Source of the DNA: CG03 sp034660675
Lineage (GTDB): Bacteria > CG03
DNA: 30,979 nucleotides
Assembly (NCBI GenBank): GCA_034660675.1
Contig: JAYEJT010000169.1
Location: 1-30,979 of the forward strand
Direction: 5' to 3'
Made by a program: the position numbers and the translations under genes
The notes under the pieces: generated by a model
The model's database searches: none
What the model was told of the DNA's origin: nothing
The model's input: only the letters and a program-made list of their open reading frames with translations
Part shown: positions 22,157 to 30,248 of the stretch, one piece after another
How positions within the stretch are numbered: the first letter of the stretch is position 1
Layout of the letters: each line of letters opens with the position of its first letter

Positions 22157-22959
22157 ACATAGCCGGCGGAATTTTAGCGGCTCCCGTTCTGCTTGGAGCC
22201 GCCGGCGGACTTTTCGCTTTGTTTCTGGCCGTGTCGGACATTTTTCTTGAAGTGAAAAAAGACCCTAAAGTTGAGCTGGTGGAAAAAGCTCTGCCGGGAT
22301 TAAATTGCGGTGCCTGCGGATTTTCCTCCTGCGCGGCTTATGCCAGGGCGGTTGTCGCCGGCAAGGCTGAAATAGGAAAATGTGCCTCGGCGGATGAGGA
22401 AAGCATGAAATTTTTAAAAACTGTTTTTTTATCAACTTCTTCTTCTGAAAAAAAAGTTGCCGTGATCAGATGTTCCGGAGGCAGCGCTGTAAAATTTGCG
22501 TATGAAGGCGTGCCGTCATGCGAAGCCGCGGCGCTGGTTGCCGGCGGTCATTTGGAATGTTCATACGGCTGTCTCGGTTTCGGCGATTGCGAAGCCGCTT
22601 GCCCGCACGGGGCCATAAAAGTCGGCGCGGACGGCATTGCGGAGGTGAATCACTTAAAATGCACCGGTTGCGGCTTGTGTGTCAAGGCTTGTCCGAGGGG
22701 AGTAATAGAACTGATTCCGGTCTCTCAAAAATATTATGTCGCCTGCAGCAGTAAAGATAAAACGGAAGTGCGGAAATACTGTAAAAACGGATGTTTTGCA
22801 TGCGGAATCTGTGCGGGTAAAAAATTTAATCCCGACGGAGTTGTGGAGATAAAAGATAATCTGCCTGTGGTTATAAAAGACAAGCTGAAGGACCCGTCTC
22901 AGCTTTTTACGGCCGGCAGCAAGTGTCCGGTGAAGGTCTGGAAGAAAATTTCTTTTTGA
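22153..22959 (+). CDS. rnfB: Electron transport complex subunit RnfB (ferredoxin-like)
   Basis: An N-terminal membrane anchor is followed by a [4Fe-4S] module (C52, C55, C60, C77 in NCGACGFSSC...GKC). The ferredoxin-type clusters follow: CSYGCLGFGDCEAACP, CTGCGLCVKACP, then further Cys in CKNGCFACGICAGKKF. RnfB is the entry point for electrons from reduced ferredoxin. 268 residues, typical of the short RnfB form. Start ATG 22153 is chosen over ATG 22111 because it makes an ATGA overlap with rnfA and puts the membrane helix at the N-terminus. Confidence 0.93.
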   Translation: MNIAGGILAAPVLLGAAGGLFALFLAVSDIFLEVKKDPKVELVEKALPGLNCGACGFSSCAAYARAVVAGKAEIGKCASADEESMKFLKTVFLSTSSSEKKVAVIRCSGGSAVKFAYEGVPSCEAAALVAGGHLECSYGCLGFGDCEAACPHGAIKVGADGIAEVNHLKCTGCGLCVKACPRGVIELIPVSQKYYVACSSKDKTEVRKYCKNGCFACGICAGKKFNPDGVVEIKDNLPVVIKDKLKDPSQLFTAGSKCPVKVWKKISF

Positions 22960-24539
22960 AAACAATTTTAAAAAAAGTGTTTGATTTTGCTGCCACGCTC
23001 TTCGGCGCGATTTTGCTTTTTGCGGCCGCGGTGATGATTCTTCTTAACTTAACGCTGAAACCCTATATTCTCCGTGTTCTTTCCGGGTATCTTGCAAGCG
23101 ATATAAAAGTCGCTTTGATTTATATAGCTCCCACGGGCGATATAATCTGTGTTTCCCCGCGTGCCTCTTCCTCTTCGGGCGAATTTCTCAGAGCGGATAA
23201 CGCTGTTATAAAATGCGATGTTTCGTCGCTAAGGAGTAAAAAACTTTTTTTCAGGGAAATTGTTTTTAATAATCCGGATATAAAAATAGCCCGCGAAACA
23301 AAAGGTTTTAACATAAGCCCGCTGATAAAATCGGTGACAGCGCCCCGCCTTCCGCGTAAAGGCGGGTTTAGATTTTCTGTCGGGCATATATGTTTTAATC
23401 ACGGCAAGGCTTCTTTTTTTGACGAAAAATCGGGAAGGGTATTTCCGTTTTCTGACGCGTCTCTGATTATAGGCCTGCAGGGCTCCGGTACCGGAATAAC
23501 TCTTATTTCAGGGTACGGCGCGCGCCCCTTCACCGTTCGGGCGCGCTATCGCAGGGGCTGGAAGATAACTGCGAAGAACACGGGTCTTCCCGTGCGGGAT
23601 GTTTTGCGTATTTTTGGGCTGAAGGGAGACATAAGCGGTCTTTTCGGTTCGGATATTGTGTATGAGGGAAATTTTTCCGACAGGAATAAACTGGAAGGGA
23701 ACCTTTTTCTTACTGATGTACGCTGCGGGCGCATTGGAGGCACAGGACAGATATATTTTGACGGCACCAGATTTTTTGCCGAAATAAATGACGGGAAACA
23801 GCGCGCATCCGCCGCCGGTCTGATTGATAACGGGGCAATGATATTGGAAAATATATTTGTGGATTATCCGTCAATATCAGCGGAAGCGGCGGGGAGCTTG
23901 ACGCTGAAGGGGTTCCGTCTGAAGGGGCAGTGCACGAGATTCAGCATAAATGAAGATCTGTTTAAGGGTGTTCTTTCCGGCGATGTCGAATGCGACGGTG
24001 AATTCGGAAATATTAAATTCTGCAATGCCGTCGCGATGATCAAAAAAGGTTCCGGCGAGTTTTCCAGACTTTCAATGCTCTATAATGTTCTTCAGACGAT
24101 GGATGTTTTTAATTATCTGATAGGCCGTTTCCCCGATTATTTGGGGAAGTTTCCTGTAGATTCTGTGAGCGGCGAAATAGTAAAAATGGGTTCTGTCATA
24201 AGCGTGAAGGATGTGCTGATAGAGAATGAGCATTCCCGTACCAGCGTTTACGGTGATGTTGACATAGACAAAAACAATATTGATATTGTTGTGGGATTTC
24301 AGGCGCAGAAGTTTGTTAACGACGTGATTTCAAAGATACCGCTTGTCGGCTATGTGCTGCTTGGTGAGAAAAAATCGCTTCTGCCCGTGTTTGTGAAAGT
24401 GGAAGGGCCTATCTCAGCTCCGCGGGTGAATGCGATGGCTGCCAGGACCATTACCGGGCCGCTTACGGGCATTGTGGAAAGAATGTTTAAAATACCTTTC
24501 CGTGTTTTTGTTGAAAGTAAAAAAAGCGAAAAGAAATGA
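22956..24539 (+). CDS. AsmA-like/DUF748-type membrane-anchored protein, function unknown
   Basis: The 527-residue product has one N-terminal membrane helix (~residues 10-33) and a long repetitive beta-rich periplasmic region. The C-terminal part resembles the AsmA/TamB-type domain (SGEIVKMGSVISVKDVLIENEHSRTSVYGDVDI, then KIPLVGYVLLGEKKSLLPVFVKVEGPISAPRV). The family is linked to outer-membrane lipid transport and barrel assembly. I chose TTG 22956, which overlaps the rnfB stop as TTGA and places the hydrophobic helix correctly; GTG 22923 also fits. Tight coupling to rnfB is unusual, since no functional link between AsmA-like proteins and Rnf is known to me. Confidence 0.7.
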   Translation: MKTILKKVFDFAATLFGAILLFAAAVMILLNLTLKPYILRVLSGYLASDIKVALIYIAPTGDIICVSPRASSSSGEFLRADNAVIKCDVSSLRSKKLFFREIVFNNPDIKIARETKGFNISPLIKSVTAPRLPRKGGFRFSVGHICFNHGKASFFDEKSGRVFPFSDASLIIGLQGSGTGITLISGYGARPFTVRARYRRGWKITAKNTGLPVRDVLRIFGLKGDISGLFGSDIVYEGNFSDRNKLEGNLFLTDVRCGRIGGTGQIYFDGTRFFAEINDGKQRASAAGLIDNGAMILENIFVDYPSISAEAAGSLTLKGFRLKGQCTRFSINEDLFKGVLSGDVECDGEFGNIKFCNAVAMIKKGSGEFSRLSMLYNVLQTMDVFNYLIGRFPDYLGKFPVDSVSGEIVKMGSVISVKDVLIENEHSRTSVYGDVDIDKNNIDIVVGFQAQKFVNDVISKIPLVGYVLLGEKKSLLPVFVKVEGPISAPRVNAMAARTITGPLTGIVERMFKIPFRVFVESKKSEKK

Positions 24540-24588
24540 CTTGGTTTAGAACACTGATGATGTTGTCAGTAAAAGGAGAAAGGCGGAT

Positions 24589-25833
24589 ATGAAAAGAGCG
24601 GCGGTTATATTTACGGGGAGAGAACTTATAAGTGAGCGCCCGGGCAAAAATATTTCTTATTTGGGTACCGAGTTGAGTGATTTGGGTTTTTGCGCCGAAT
24701 TTCACACTGTGGAAAATGACAAAATAGGTATAAAGGATTTGCTGAACTTTGTTTGCCGCCGGGCGGATATAATAATAACTGTCGGAGGATTAGGTGCCGG
24801 CGGTGAAGACAACGCCGCGGATGCCGTGAGCGAGTTCGCCGGCAGGAAGAGGATTCTCAGCCGGGAAGCTCTCACCGCTATTGCTGAAATTTTTATAAAT
24901 AAAGGCCGGGATATGCCCAAGTCTGCCGACAGGGCCGCTTATGTGATAGACAAGGCGAAAATGTTTCCAAACCGCGGCGGGGTGTCTGTGCCGCAGGTTA
25001 TCGAGCATAATAAAAAGCTCATAATAATGCTCCCGGGAAAATATGCGCAACTCAAAACGGTATTTGGTAAAGACATCCGCTCTTATCTCCTGAAAAAGTT
25101 TACGCCTTTATTTTTCAGGAGGAAAAAACTGCGTATAACGGGTATGGAAATTGAAGAGATAGAGAGAAAAATAAAGGCGGTGCTGGATATTGAACATTTT
25201 TCCGGACTCGACGCTAATTTTAAGCTGGTTCCTTTAATCGCGTCGGTTGATGTTGAATTCATTCTAAAAGGCGGTAATGAGGTGCTGGTGGAAGAACGGA
25301 TGCGGCGGCTTGAGAAAGAGTTCAGGGACATTTTCGGCGACAGTGTTTACGGAGAAGACGGACAGACTCTTTCGCAGGCCGTGGTGAAGCTGCTGAGCAA
25401 AAAACGCAAAACCCTTTCCTCGGTCGAGTCGTGCACCGGTGGAGAAATAGCCAACAGGTTAACGAATGTAAAAGGCGCGTCCGCTTTTTTTGATATGGGT
25501 TTGGTGACGTACACGGAAAAATCAAAACACATTCTTTTGGGTATCAAAAAAGATGAAATAAAAAAATCAGGGGTTGTCAGTGAGGGGACGGCAATTGCGA
25601 TGGCCGAAGGGCTGTTGAAATTATCGGATTCGTATTATGCCGTGGCGACAACGGGTGTTGCGGGTCCCGGCCCGTCCGGCGGGGTTAAGCAGGGTACGGT
25701 TTTTATAGCATTGGCTTCCCGCGCCGGTGATACAAAATGCGTTAAATGTGTTTTCCCGGGCACGAGGACGGCCGTTAAAAAACGGGCCGCCGCTATGGCG
25801 CTGGATATGATAAGAAAGGATCTCATGAGCTGA
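24589..25833 (+). CDS. cinA: CinA-like protein (MoCF-like domain plus NMN deamidase domain)
   Basis: Of 414 residues, ~1-170 form the COG1058/MoCF-like domain and ~260-414 the PncC-type nicotinamide-nucleotide amidase domain. The latter is fully conserved: VESCTGGEIANRLT, GLVTYTEKSKHILLG, GVVSEGTAIAMAEG, TTGVAGPGPSGGVKQGTVFIA. In the N-terminal domain the usual GGLGPTxDD loop reads GGLGAGGEDN, so phosphohydrolase activity there is uncertain. The enzyme recycles NMN by deamidation. AAAGGAG upstream; ends sharing one base with the next start (TGATG). Confidence 0.9.
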   Translation: MKRAAVIFTGRELISERPGKNISYLGTELSDLGFCAEFHTVENDKIGIKDLLNFVCRRADIIITVGGLGAGGEDNAADAVSEFAGRKRILSREALTAIAEIFINKGRDMPKSADRAAYVIDKAKMFPNRGGVSVPQVIEHNKKLIIMLPGKYAQLKTVFGKDIRSYLLKKFTPLFFRRKKLRITGMEIEEIERKIKAVLDIEHFSGLDANFKLVPLIASVDVEFILKGGNEVLVEERMRRLEKEFRDIFGDSVYGEDGQTLSQAVVKLLSKKRKTLSSVESCTGGEIANRLTNVKGASAFFDMGLVTYTEKSKHILLGIKKDEIKKSGVVSEGTAIAMAEGLLKLSDSYYAVATTGVAGPGPSGGVKQGTVFIALASRAGDTKCVKCVFPGTRTAVKKRAAAMALDMIRKDLMS

Positions 25834-26714
25834 TGACAGAAGAAGCGGGCATTCTTGTAGAGGAACTGGGCTGTTCATCCCGCGCCGCCGAGAGAATATT
25901 TTCTCTTTACGGCAGTAATCTCAACCTCGCGTACAAACATCTTGCCTCCCGGCACAGGAATATTGCGGTTATGAAAATTAAATTTGCCGCTAAAAGCAGT
26001 TACCGCTGCGGTTTGATGTTTATAGCGTTATCCGCGGAGAAAAAAGCCGTTTTTAGATATGCTGTTTCTATCAGCAAAAACCCCTACGCTTTCTCAACGG
26101 ATCTAACCATGCCCTGGCATGAGTTTGAGAACATGATATATACCAAGCGGCTCTCTGATGAGATTGTTCGCGATGAAACACTGATCGTGACTCAGGCGAT
26201 GAGAGTTTTTTTGAGGGATAAGGAAAACGAATCTTTTTTTGATATTTTTGACGGGGTTGATTATAAAAAAATAAGAGAGAGGATAGGCGCGATACTCAGA
26301 AAGCTGCTTAACGAGGACGTTATTTTCGAGTTCGGGAAAGAAAGGCTGTCAGTTTTTGATTTTCACCGGGTCGCATCGGGATCTTCTCAGCATCCTGCGG
26401 TTAAAGGTGATGCTAAAATAGAATTGGGAGTTGAAATCGTTGCCCCGAAAAAAAGGGTTTTGTTTTTCCGCGCGCCTAAGATAGATAGTGTGACTCCGGG
26501 GACAATGATTTTTGTCCGGATTGCCGACAACAGGGAGGTGGCTGATTATCTGATGCGTTTTATAGGTGTGACAAAATCGGAAATGCTGCCTGTTGAGATT
26601 CTGAAAAAAACAAAAAAAGATGACATTTACGCTGTCATTGTCCGTCTCGGGGGCAGCATCAGGGGGGTGTGTTCGCTGCCGGCGGGCACACGCGTTGAGG
26701 TTTTTAAGGGATAA
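25833..26714 (+). CDS. Conserved-looking hypothetical protein, function unknown
   Basis: I do not recognise this 293-residue protein. The N-terminal ~40 residues (ILVEELGCSSRAAERIFSLYGSNLNLAYKHL) look like a three-helix UBA-type module. The middle (~50-190) is mixed alpha/beta with many charged residues. The C-terminal ~90 residues are beta-rich (KIELGVEIVAPKKRVLFFRAPK, GTMIFVRIADNREVADYLM, VRLGGSIRGVCSLPAGTRVEVF). There is no signal peptide, membrane segment or obvious catalytic motif. It is coupled to cinA through TGATG, so the two are probably co-expressed. It ends 71 bp before rpmE, with a small TTCTGT/ACAGAA dyad (26715-26729) just after the stop. Confidence 0.75.
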   Translation: MTEEAGILVEELGCSSRAAERIFSLYGSNLNLAYKHLASRHRNIAVMKIKFAAKSSYRCGLMFIALSAEKKAVFRYAVSISKNPYAFSTDLTMPWHEFENMIYTKRLSDEIVRDETLIVTQAMRVFLRDKENESFFDIFDGVDYKKIRERIGAILRKLLNEDVIFEFGKERLSVFDFHRVASGSSQHPAVKGDAKIELGVEIVAPKKRVLFFRAPKIDSVTPGTMIFVRIADNREVADYLMRFIGVTKSEMLPVEILKKTKKDDIYAVIVRLGGSIRGVCSLPAGTRVEVFKG

Positions 26715-26720
26715 TTCTGT

Positions 26721-26749
26721 TTGACAGAAAATTGATTTTTTGCGACAAT
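26721..26749 (+). promoter_or_regulatory. Putative sigma70 promoter of the rpmE-prfA-prmC-murA-hisD unit
   Basis: TTGACA (26721-26726), 17 bp, GACAAT (26744-26749); predicted start near 26756 and a ~30-nt leader ending in AAGGAG. The -35 is embedded in the dyad TTCTGT-TTG-ACAGAA (26715-26729), which could be an operator or a weak stem. Confidence 0.55.
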
Positions 26750-26785
26750 TCACGCTGAATAAACGAGTTTTAAGGAGTGTAAATT

Positions 26786-27091
26786 ATGAGAGAAAAAATA
26801 CATCCGGATTATAAACCGGTGAAGGTTATATGCACTTGTGGTAACACCTTTGAGGTGCGGTCCACAATGGGCAGGGATATAAAACTGGAGATTTGTTCGG
26901 CGTGTCATCCGTTTTTCACGGGGAAACAGAAACTTATTGATTCTGTCGGCAGTTTGAGCAAGTTCCAGAAAAGGTACAAAAAAACCTCCGGCAAAACTGT
27001 CAGGGTAAAACCGAGAAAAGCGGTGAAGAAAAAAACCGTTAAAAAGACAAAACCCGTCCCAAAAAAGAAAATTTCGACTGACGAAGAATAG
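26786..27091 (+). CDS. rpmE: 50S ribosomal protein L31 with long basic C-terminal tail
   Basis: Residues 1-~67 are canonical zinc-type (C+) L31: MREKIHPDYKPVKVICTCGN with Cys pairs in CTC and CSAC, then HPFFTGKQKLIDSVGSLSKFQKRY. The remaining ~33 residues are a Lys/Arg-rich tail not found in most L31 proteins (usual length about 66-90). AAGGAG precedes the ATG. It is the first gene of a translation/cell-wall unit, ahead of prfA as in several phyla. Confidence 0.93.
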   Translation: MREKIHPDYKPVKVICTCGNTFEVRSTMGRDIKLEICSACHPFFTGKQKLIDSVGSLSKFQKRYKKTSGKTVRVKPRKAVKKKTVKKTKPVPKKKISTDEE

Positions 27092-27103
27092 TTTCAGGTC
27101 CCC

Positions 27104-28126
27104 TTGGAACAAAAACACCTTAAAATAGTCAGGGATTTTGAGGAACTTGAAAAAAATCTTGCGGAATCCCCTTCCTTTAATCCCGAGATTCACGGCCGCT
27201 ATAAAAAACTCAAACCTTTTTATCCGGATGCCGCAAGGCTCGTCAGAATAGAAAAAGAACTAGCGGAGCTTGAGAGCATGAAAGATGACGCTGAAATGGC
27301 GCCGCTTTATGAAGAAGAAAAAAACGCTCTTAAAGCTGAATATGCCAGGGTTGGGCAGAAACTTACCGCACTGCTTTCAAAAAGTCCGTTTGAGGGGCGG
27401 CCCGTTATCGTTGAGATAAGAGCCGGCACGGGAGGTCTTGAGGCCGGTTTGTTTGCCGGTGATCTTTTTAAAATGTATCAAAAAGCCGCCGAGATTTATG
27501 GTCTGAAATTCAAAGTATTTTCTATCCATCCGACACCCATGGGGGGCGTTAAGGAGGCTGTTTTTGAGACGAGAGGGAAAAGGGCTTATTATTATTTCAG
27601 GTTTGAGGGGGGGGTCCACAGGGTTCAGCGTATTCCCACCACAGAATCGGGCGGCAGAATACACACTTCTGCCGCGTCGGTTGCTGTTTATCCCGAGCCT
27701 GAGGAGGTGGATATCAAAATAGACCCGTCGGATTTGAGAGTGGATACATACAGATCTTCAGGAAAGGGCGGTCAGCATGTGAACAAAACGGATTCCGCTG
27801 TCAGAATAACGCATATTCCCACGGGTGCTGTGGCGTCCTGTCAGAATGAAAGAAGTCAGTTCCAGAACAAAACGGTGGCGATGGCCATGTTAAAGGCGAA
27901 GATCTACGAGGCTCAGGCGGAGCGCGCCGCGGCGAGCACCAACGATATTGTGCGCAGTCAGGTTGGAAAAGCCGACAGGAGCGAAAAAATAAGAACATAT
28001 AATTTTCCGCAGAACAGGGTGACGGACCACAGGATAAAATTTACGCTGCATAACCTTTCTGAATTTATGGACGGCAGAATCGCGGTTATGACCGAAAAGC
28101 TGCTTGCGGGGCTCGGCGGAAAATGA
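27104..28126 (+). CDS. prfA: Peptide chain release factor 1
   Basis: A 340-residue class I release factor. The codon-reading tripeptide region is QRIPTTESGGRIHTS (P178-T-T180, the PxT type of RF1, so UAA/UAG). The catalytic GGQ (residues 222-224) sits in SSGKGGQHVNKTDSAVRITH. TTG start, 12 bases after the rpmE stop, with only a weak CAGG site. Slightly shorter than E. coli RF1 (360), mainly at the N-terminus. It overlaps prmC by 4 bp, whose product methylates this GGQ glutamine. Confidence 0.94.
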   Translation: MEQKHLKIVRDFEELEKNLAESPSFNPEIHGRYKKLKPFYPDAARLVRIEKELAELESMKDDAEMAPLYEEEKNALKAEYARVGQKLTALLSKSPFEGRPVIVEIRAGTGGLEAGLFAGDLFKMYQKAAEIYGLKFKVFSIHPTPMGGVKEAVFETRGKRAYYYFRFEGGVHRVQRIPTTESGGRIHTSAASVAVYPEPEEVDIKIDPSDLRVDTYRSSGKGGQHVNKTDSAVRITHIPTGAVASCQNERSQFQNKTVAMAMLKAKIYEAQAERAAASTNDIVRSQVGKADRSEKIRTYNFPQNRVTDHRIKFTLHNLSEFMDGRIAVMTEKLLAGLGGK

Positions 28127-28944
28127 GAAACAACATCGAAACCTGCGGAATAGCTGAAGTTTATAAGGAATTGCGGCTTGCTTATCCGCGGCTTTCGAAT
28201 GAAGAATTCGATACTTTGTTTAACTCTTCTGCGTCTTTGCCTTACGGCGCGGCGCTGGTTTCGGAAAAACAAATCACCAGGGCATGCCGCGAAAAAATGA
28301 TGGGTAATTTTGCCCGCCGTTCATCGGGCACAGCTGTGGAATATATCACGGGTTCTGCGGATTTCATGGGTTTTACTTTTGAAATGAAGGATGGTGTTTT
28401 TATACCTAAAAACAGCACGGAGGCGCTTGTTGATAAACTGCTTAAAATCTCTTCCCCCGGGATGAGGCTGCTTGATGTCGGCTGCGGCAGCGGGAACATA
28501 TGTATTACAGCCGCAAAACTCGGAAATTTTTTTGTTACGGCCTGCGACATCAATCCCGCGGCGGTCGCTCTCACGCGTAAAAATGCCGAAAAGATGAGCG
28601 TGGATATAAGAGTTTTGAAAAGTGATCTTTTTTCGGAAATAAAAGGCACGTTTGACATCATAGCGTGTAATCCTCCGTATATAAATGAAGGGGAAGCGCT
28701 GGATGAGGCTGTTATGAGTCAGCCACGCGAAGCGCTTTTTTCCGGCGGTGACGGTCTTGACTGTATAAAAAAGATAGCCCGGCAGGCTCATCTTTATCTG
28801 AATGAGAGCGGGCGTCTTTTTCTTGAAATGGGCGCCGGCCAGAGAGGGGATGTTGAGAAAGAGCTTTTAGAAAACGGCTGGAAAAATGTTAGTTTTGCGA
28901 AAGACCTTTCTGGTATAACACGTATCGCGGAGGCGTCATGTTAG
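28123..28944 (+). CDS. prmC: Release factor glutamine methyltransferase PrmC
   Basis: An N-terminal helical domain (~residues 1-85) precedes a Rossmann SAM-binding domain with LLDVGCGSGNICI and the amide-methylating signature NPPY in IACNPPYINEGE. It methylates the GGQ glutamine of release factors. 273 residues, normal length. ATG in an ATGA overlap with prfA; overlaps murA by 7 bp. In the YITGSADFMGF segment the usual Y(I/L)xGxxxFxG pattern is kept. Confidence 0.93.
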   Translation: MRNNIETCGIAEVYKELRLAYPRLSNEEFDTLFNSSASLPYGAALVSEKQITRACREKMMGNFARRSSGTAVEYITGSADFMGFTFEMKDGVFIPKNSTEALVDKLLKISSPGMRLLDVGCGSGNICITAAKLGNFFVTACDINPAAVALTRKNAEKMSVDIRVLKSDLFSEIKGTFDIIACNPPYINEGEALDEAVMSQPREALFSGGDGLDCIKKIARQAHLYLNESGRLFLEMGAGQRGDVEKELLENGWKNVSFAKDLSGITRIAEASC

Positions 28945-30248
28945 GTTTGTGTTTTCGCACGAAAAAACTTTCGGGCAGCGTAAAAGTGAGCGGTTCGAAA
29001 AATGCGGCTCTCCCTATTTTAGCCGCCACTCTTCTCACAGATGAGAAATGTGTTATCAGAAATGTTCCCGATCTGGAAGATGTGCGTATTATGTTCGCTC
29101 TCCTGAGGAAAATGGGAAAGAAAATCAAGTTTGAAAAAAATACAGCTGAGGTCAAAGGCTCTCTCAGAAGCGGCGTTCTGGCCGAAAAACTTGTGAGAAA
29201 ATTGAGGGCGTCTGTTCTGGTGATGGGTCCGGTGTTATCAAGACTGGGCGAGGGCTCTTTTGCTCTGCCCGGCGGTTGCGCTTTAGGCGAGAGGCCGATT
29301 GACCTGCATCTTAAGGGCCTCAAGGCAATGGGGGCGTTATACAGCGTTTTGCGCGGGCGTATGATCTTCCGCAGAAGAAAACTCAGCGGGGCCAATATAA
29401 AACTTTCTTTCTCTTCGGTGGGTGCCACGGAAAATCTGTTGATGGCGGCGTCCTGTGTGCCGGGCGTTACCATCATTGAAAATGCAGCGGTGGAGCCGGA
29501 GATAATGGATCTGTGCTGTTTCCTTAAAGCCATGGGTGTGCGCATAAGAAAAAAGGGAACAACTTTGTCGGTTGAGGGTTCATCTTCGCTCGGTGGCGCT
29601 GATTTTACCGTTATGCCCGACAGAATAGAGGCGGGCACTTTTCTTCTGGCCGCCGCTTCCATAGGAGGAAAGGTGCGTGTTGAGGGCCTTGATCTTTCTC
29701 ATCTGAAAGCGCTCATAACAAAATTGAAAGCCAGCGGAGCGAAAATAAGGGCCAACAAAAACTCGCTGGTTATAACTGCTCCGGGAAAGCCCGTTCCTGT
29801 TGATATTATCACAGGGCCGTATCCGGGATTTCCGACGGATCTTCAGCCCCTTTGGGCGGTGTATATGATGAACGCTGCGGGCCGCAGCCGTGTGAATGAC
29901 AAAATTTTTCCGTCCCGATTCATGTATGTGGACGAGTTGAAGAGACTGGGGGCGGCGATGGTGCTCAAAAAGGGGGTTCTTATTATAAACAAATCCGTGC
30001 TTTCGGGAACCAATCTTCGCGCTTGTGATTTGAGGGCGGCGGCGGCTATGATTATCGCCGGGCTTAGGGCGGAAGGGGAAACGCGTGTTTATGAACTCAA
30101 ACATCTTTTCAGGGGCTATGAGAATTTTTTCGGTAAGTTGCGTAAGCTCGGTGCAAATGTTTCAATGGAGAAGATGAAAGTGCGCCGCAGAATGCCGGTC
30201 CGTGCCCGGGAAAGTCTGAAGAGGCCGGCCCGGCGGAGGAAAAAATGA
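28938..30248 (+). CDS. murA: UDP-N-acetylglucosamine 1-carboxyvinyltransferase
   Basis: This 436-residue EPSP-synthase fold enzyme performs the first committed step of peptidoglycan synthesis. Visible motifs are SGSKNAALPILAATLLT, the active-site loop PGGCALGERPIDLH with the catalytic, fosfomycin-target Cys114, PDRIEAGTFLLAA and GPYPGFPTDLQPLW. A basic tail of about 25 residues (many Arg/Lys) extends the usual C-terminus. Overlaps prmC by 7 bp and hisD by 4 bp. Confidence 0.95.
   Translation: MLGLCFRTKKLSGSVKVSGSKNAALPILAATLLTDEKCVIRNVPDLEDVRIMFALLRKMGKKIKFEKNTAEVKGSLRSGVLAEKLVRKLRASVLVMGPVLSRLGEGSFALPGGCALGERPIDLHLKGLKAMGALYSVLRGRMIFRRRKLSGANIKLSFSSVGATENLLMAASCVPGVTIIENAAVEPEIMDLCCFLKAMGVRIRKKGTTLSVEGSSSLGGADFTVMPDRIEAGTFLLAAASIGGKVRVEGLDLSHLKALITKLKASGAKIRANKNSLVITAPGKPVPVDIITGPYPGFPTDLQPLWAVYMMNAAGRSRVNDKIFPSRFMYVDELKRLGAAMVLKKGVLIINKSVLSGTNLRACDLRAAAAMIIAGLRAEGETRVYELKHLFRGYENFFGKLRKLGANVSMEKMKVRRRMPVRARESLKRPARRRKK

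Noticed and set aside
28889..29662. Long open frame (257 codons) on the minus strand
   Set aside because: It is fully antisense to murA, whose motifs are complete; composition is Ser/Arg/Pro-rich as expected of a shadow frame.
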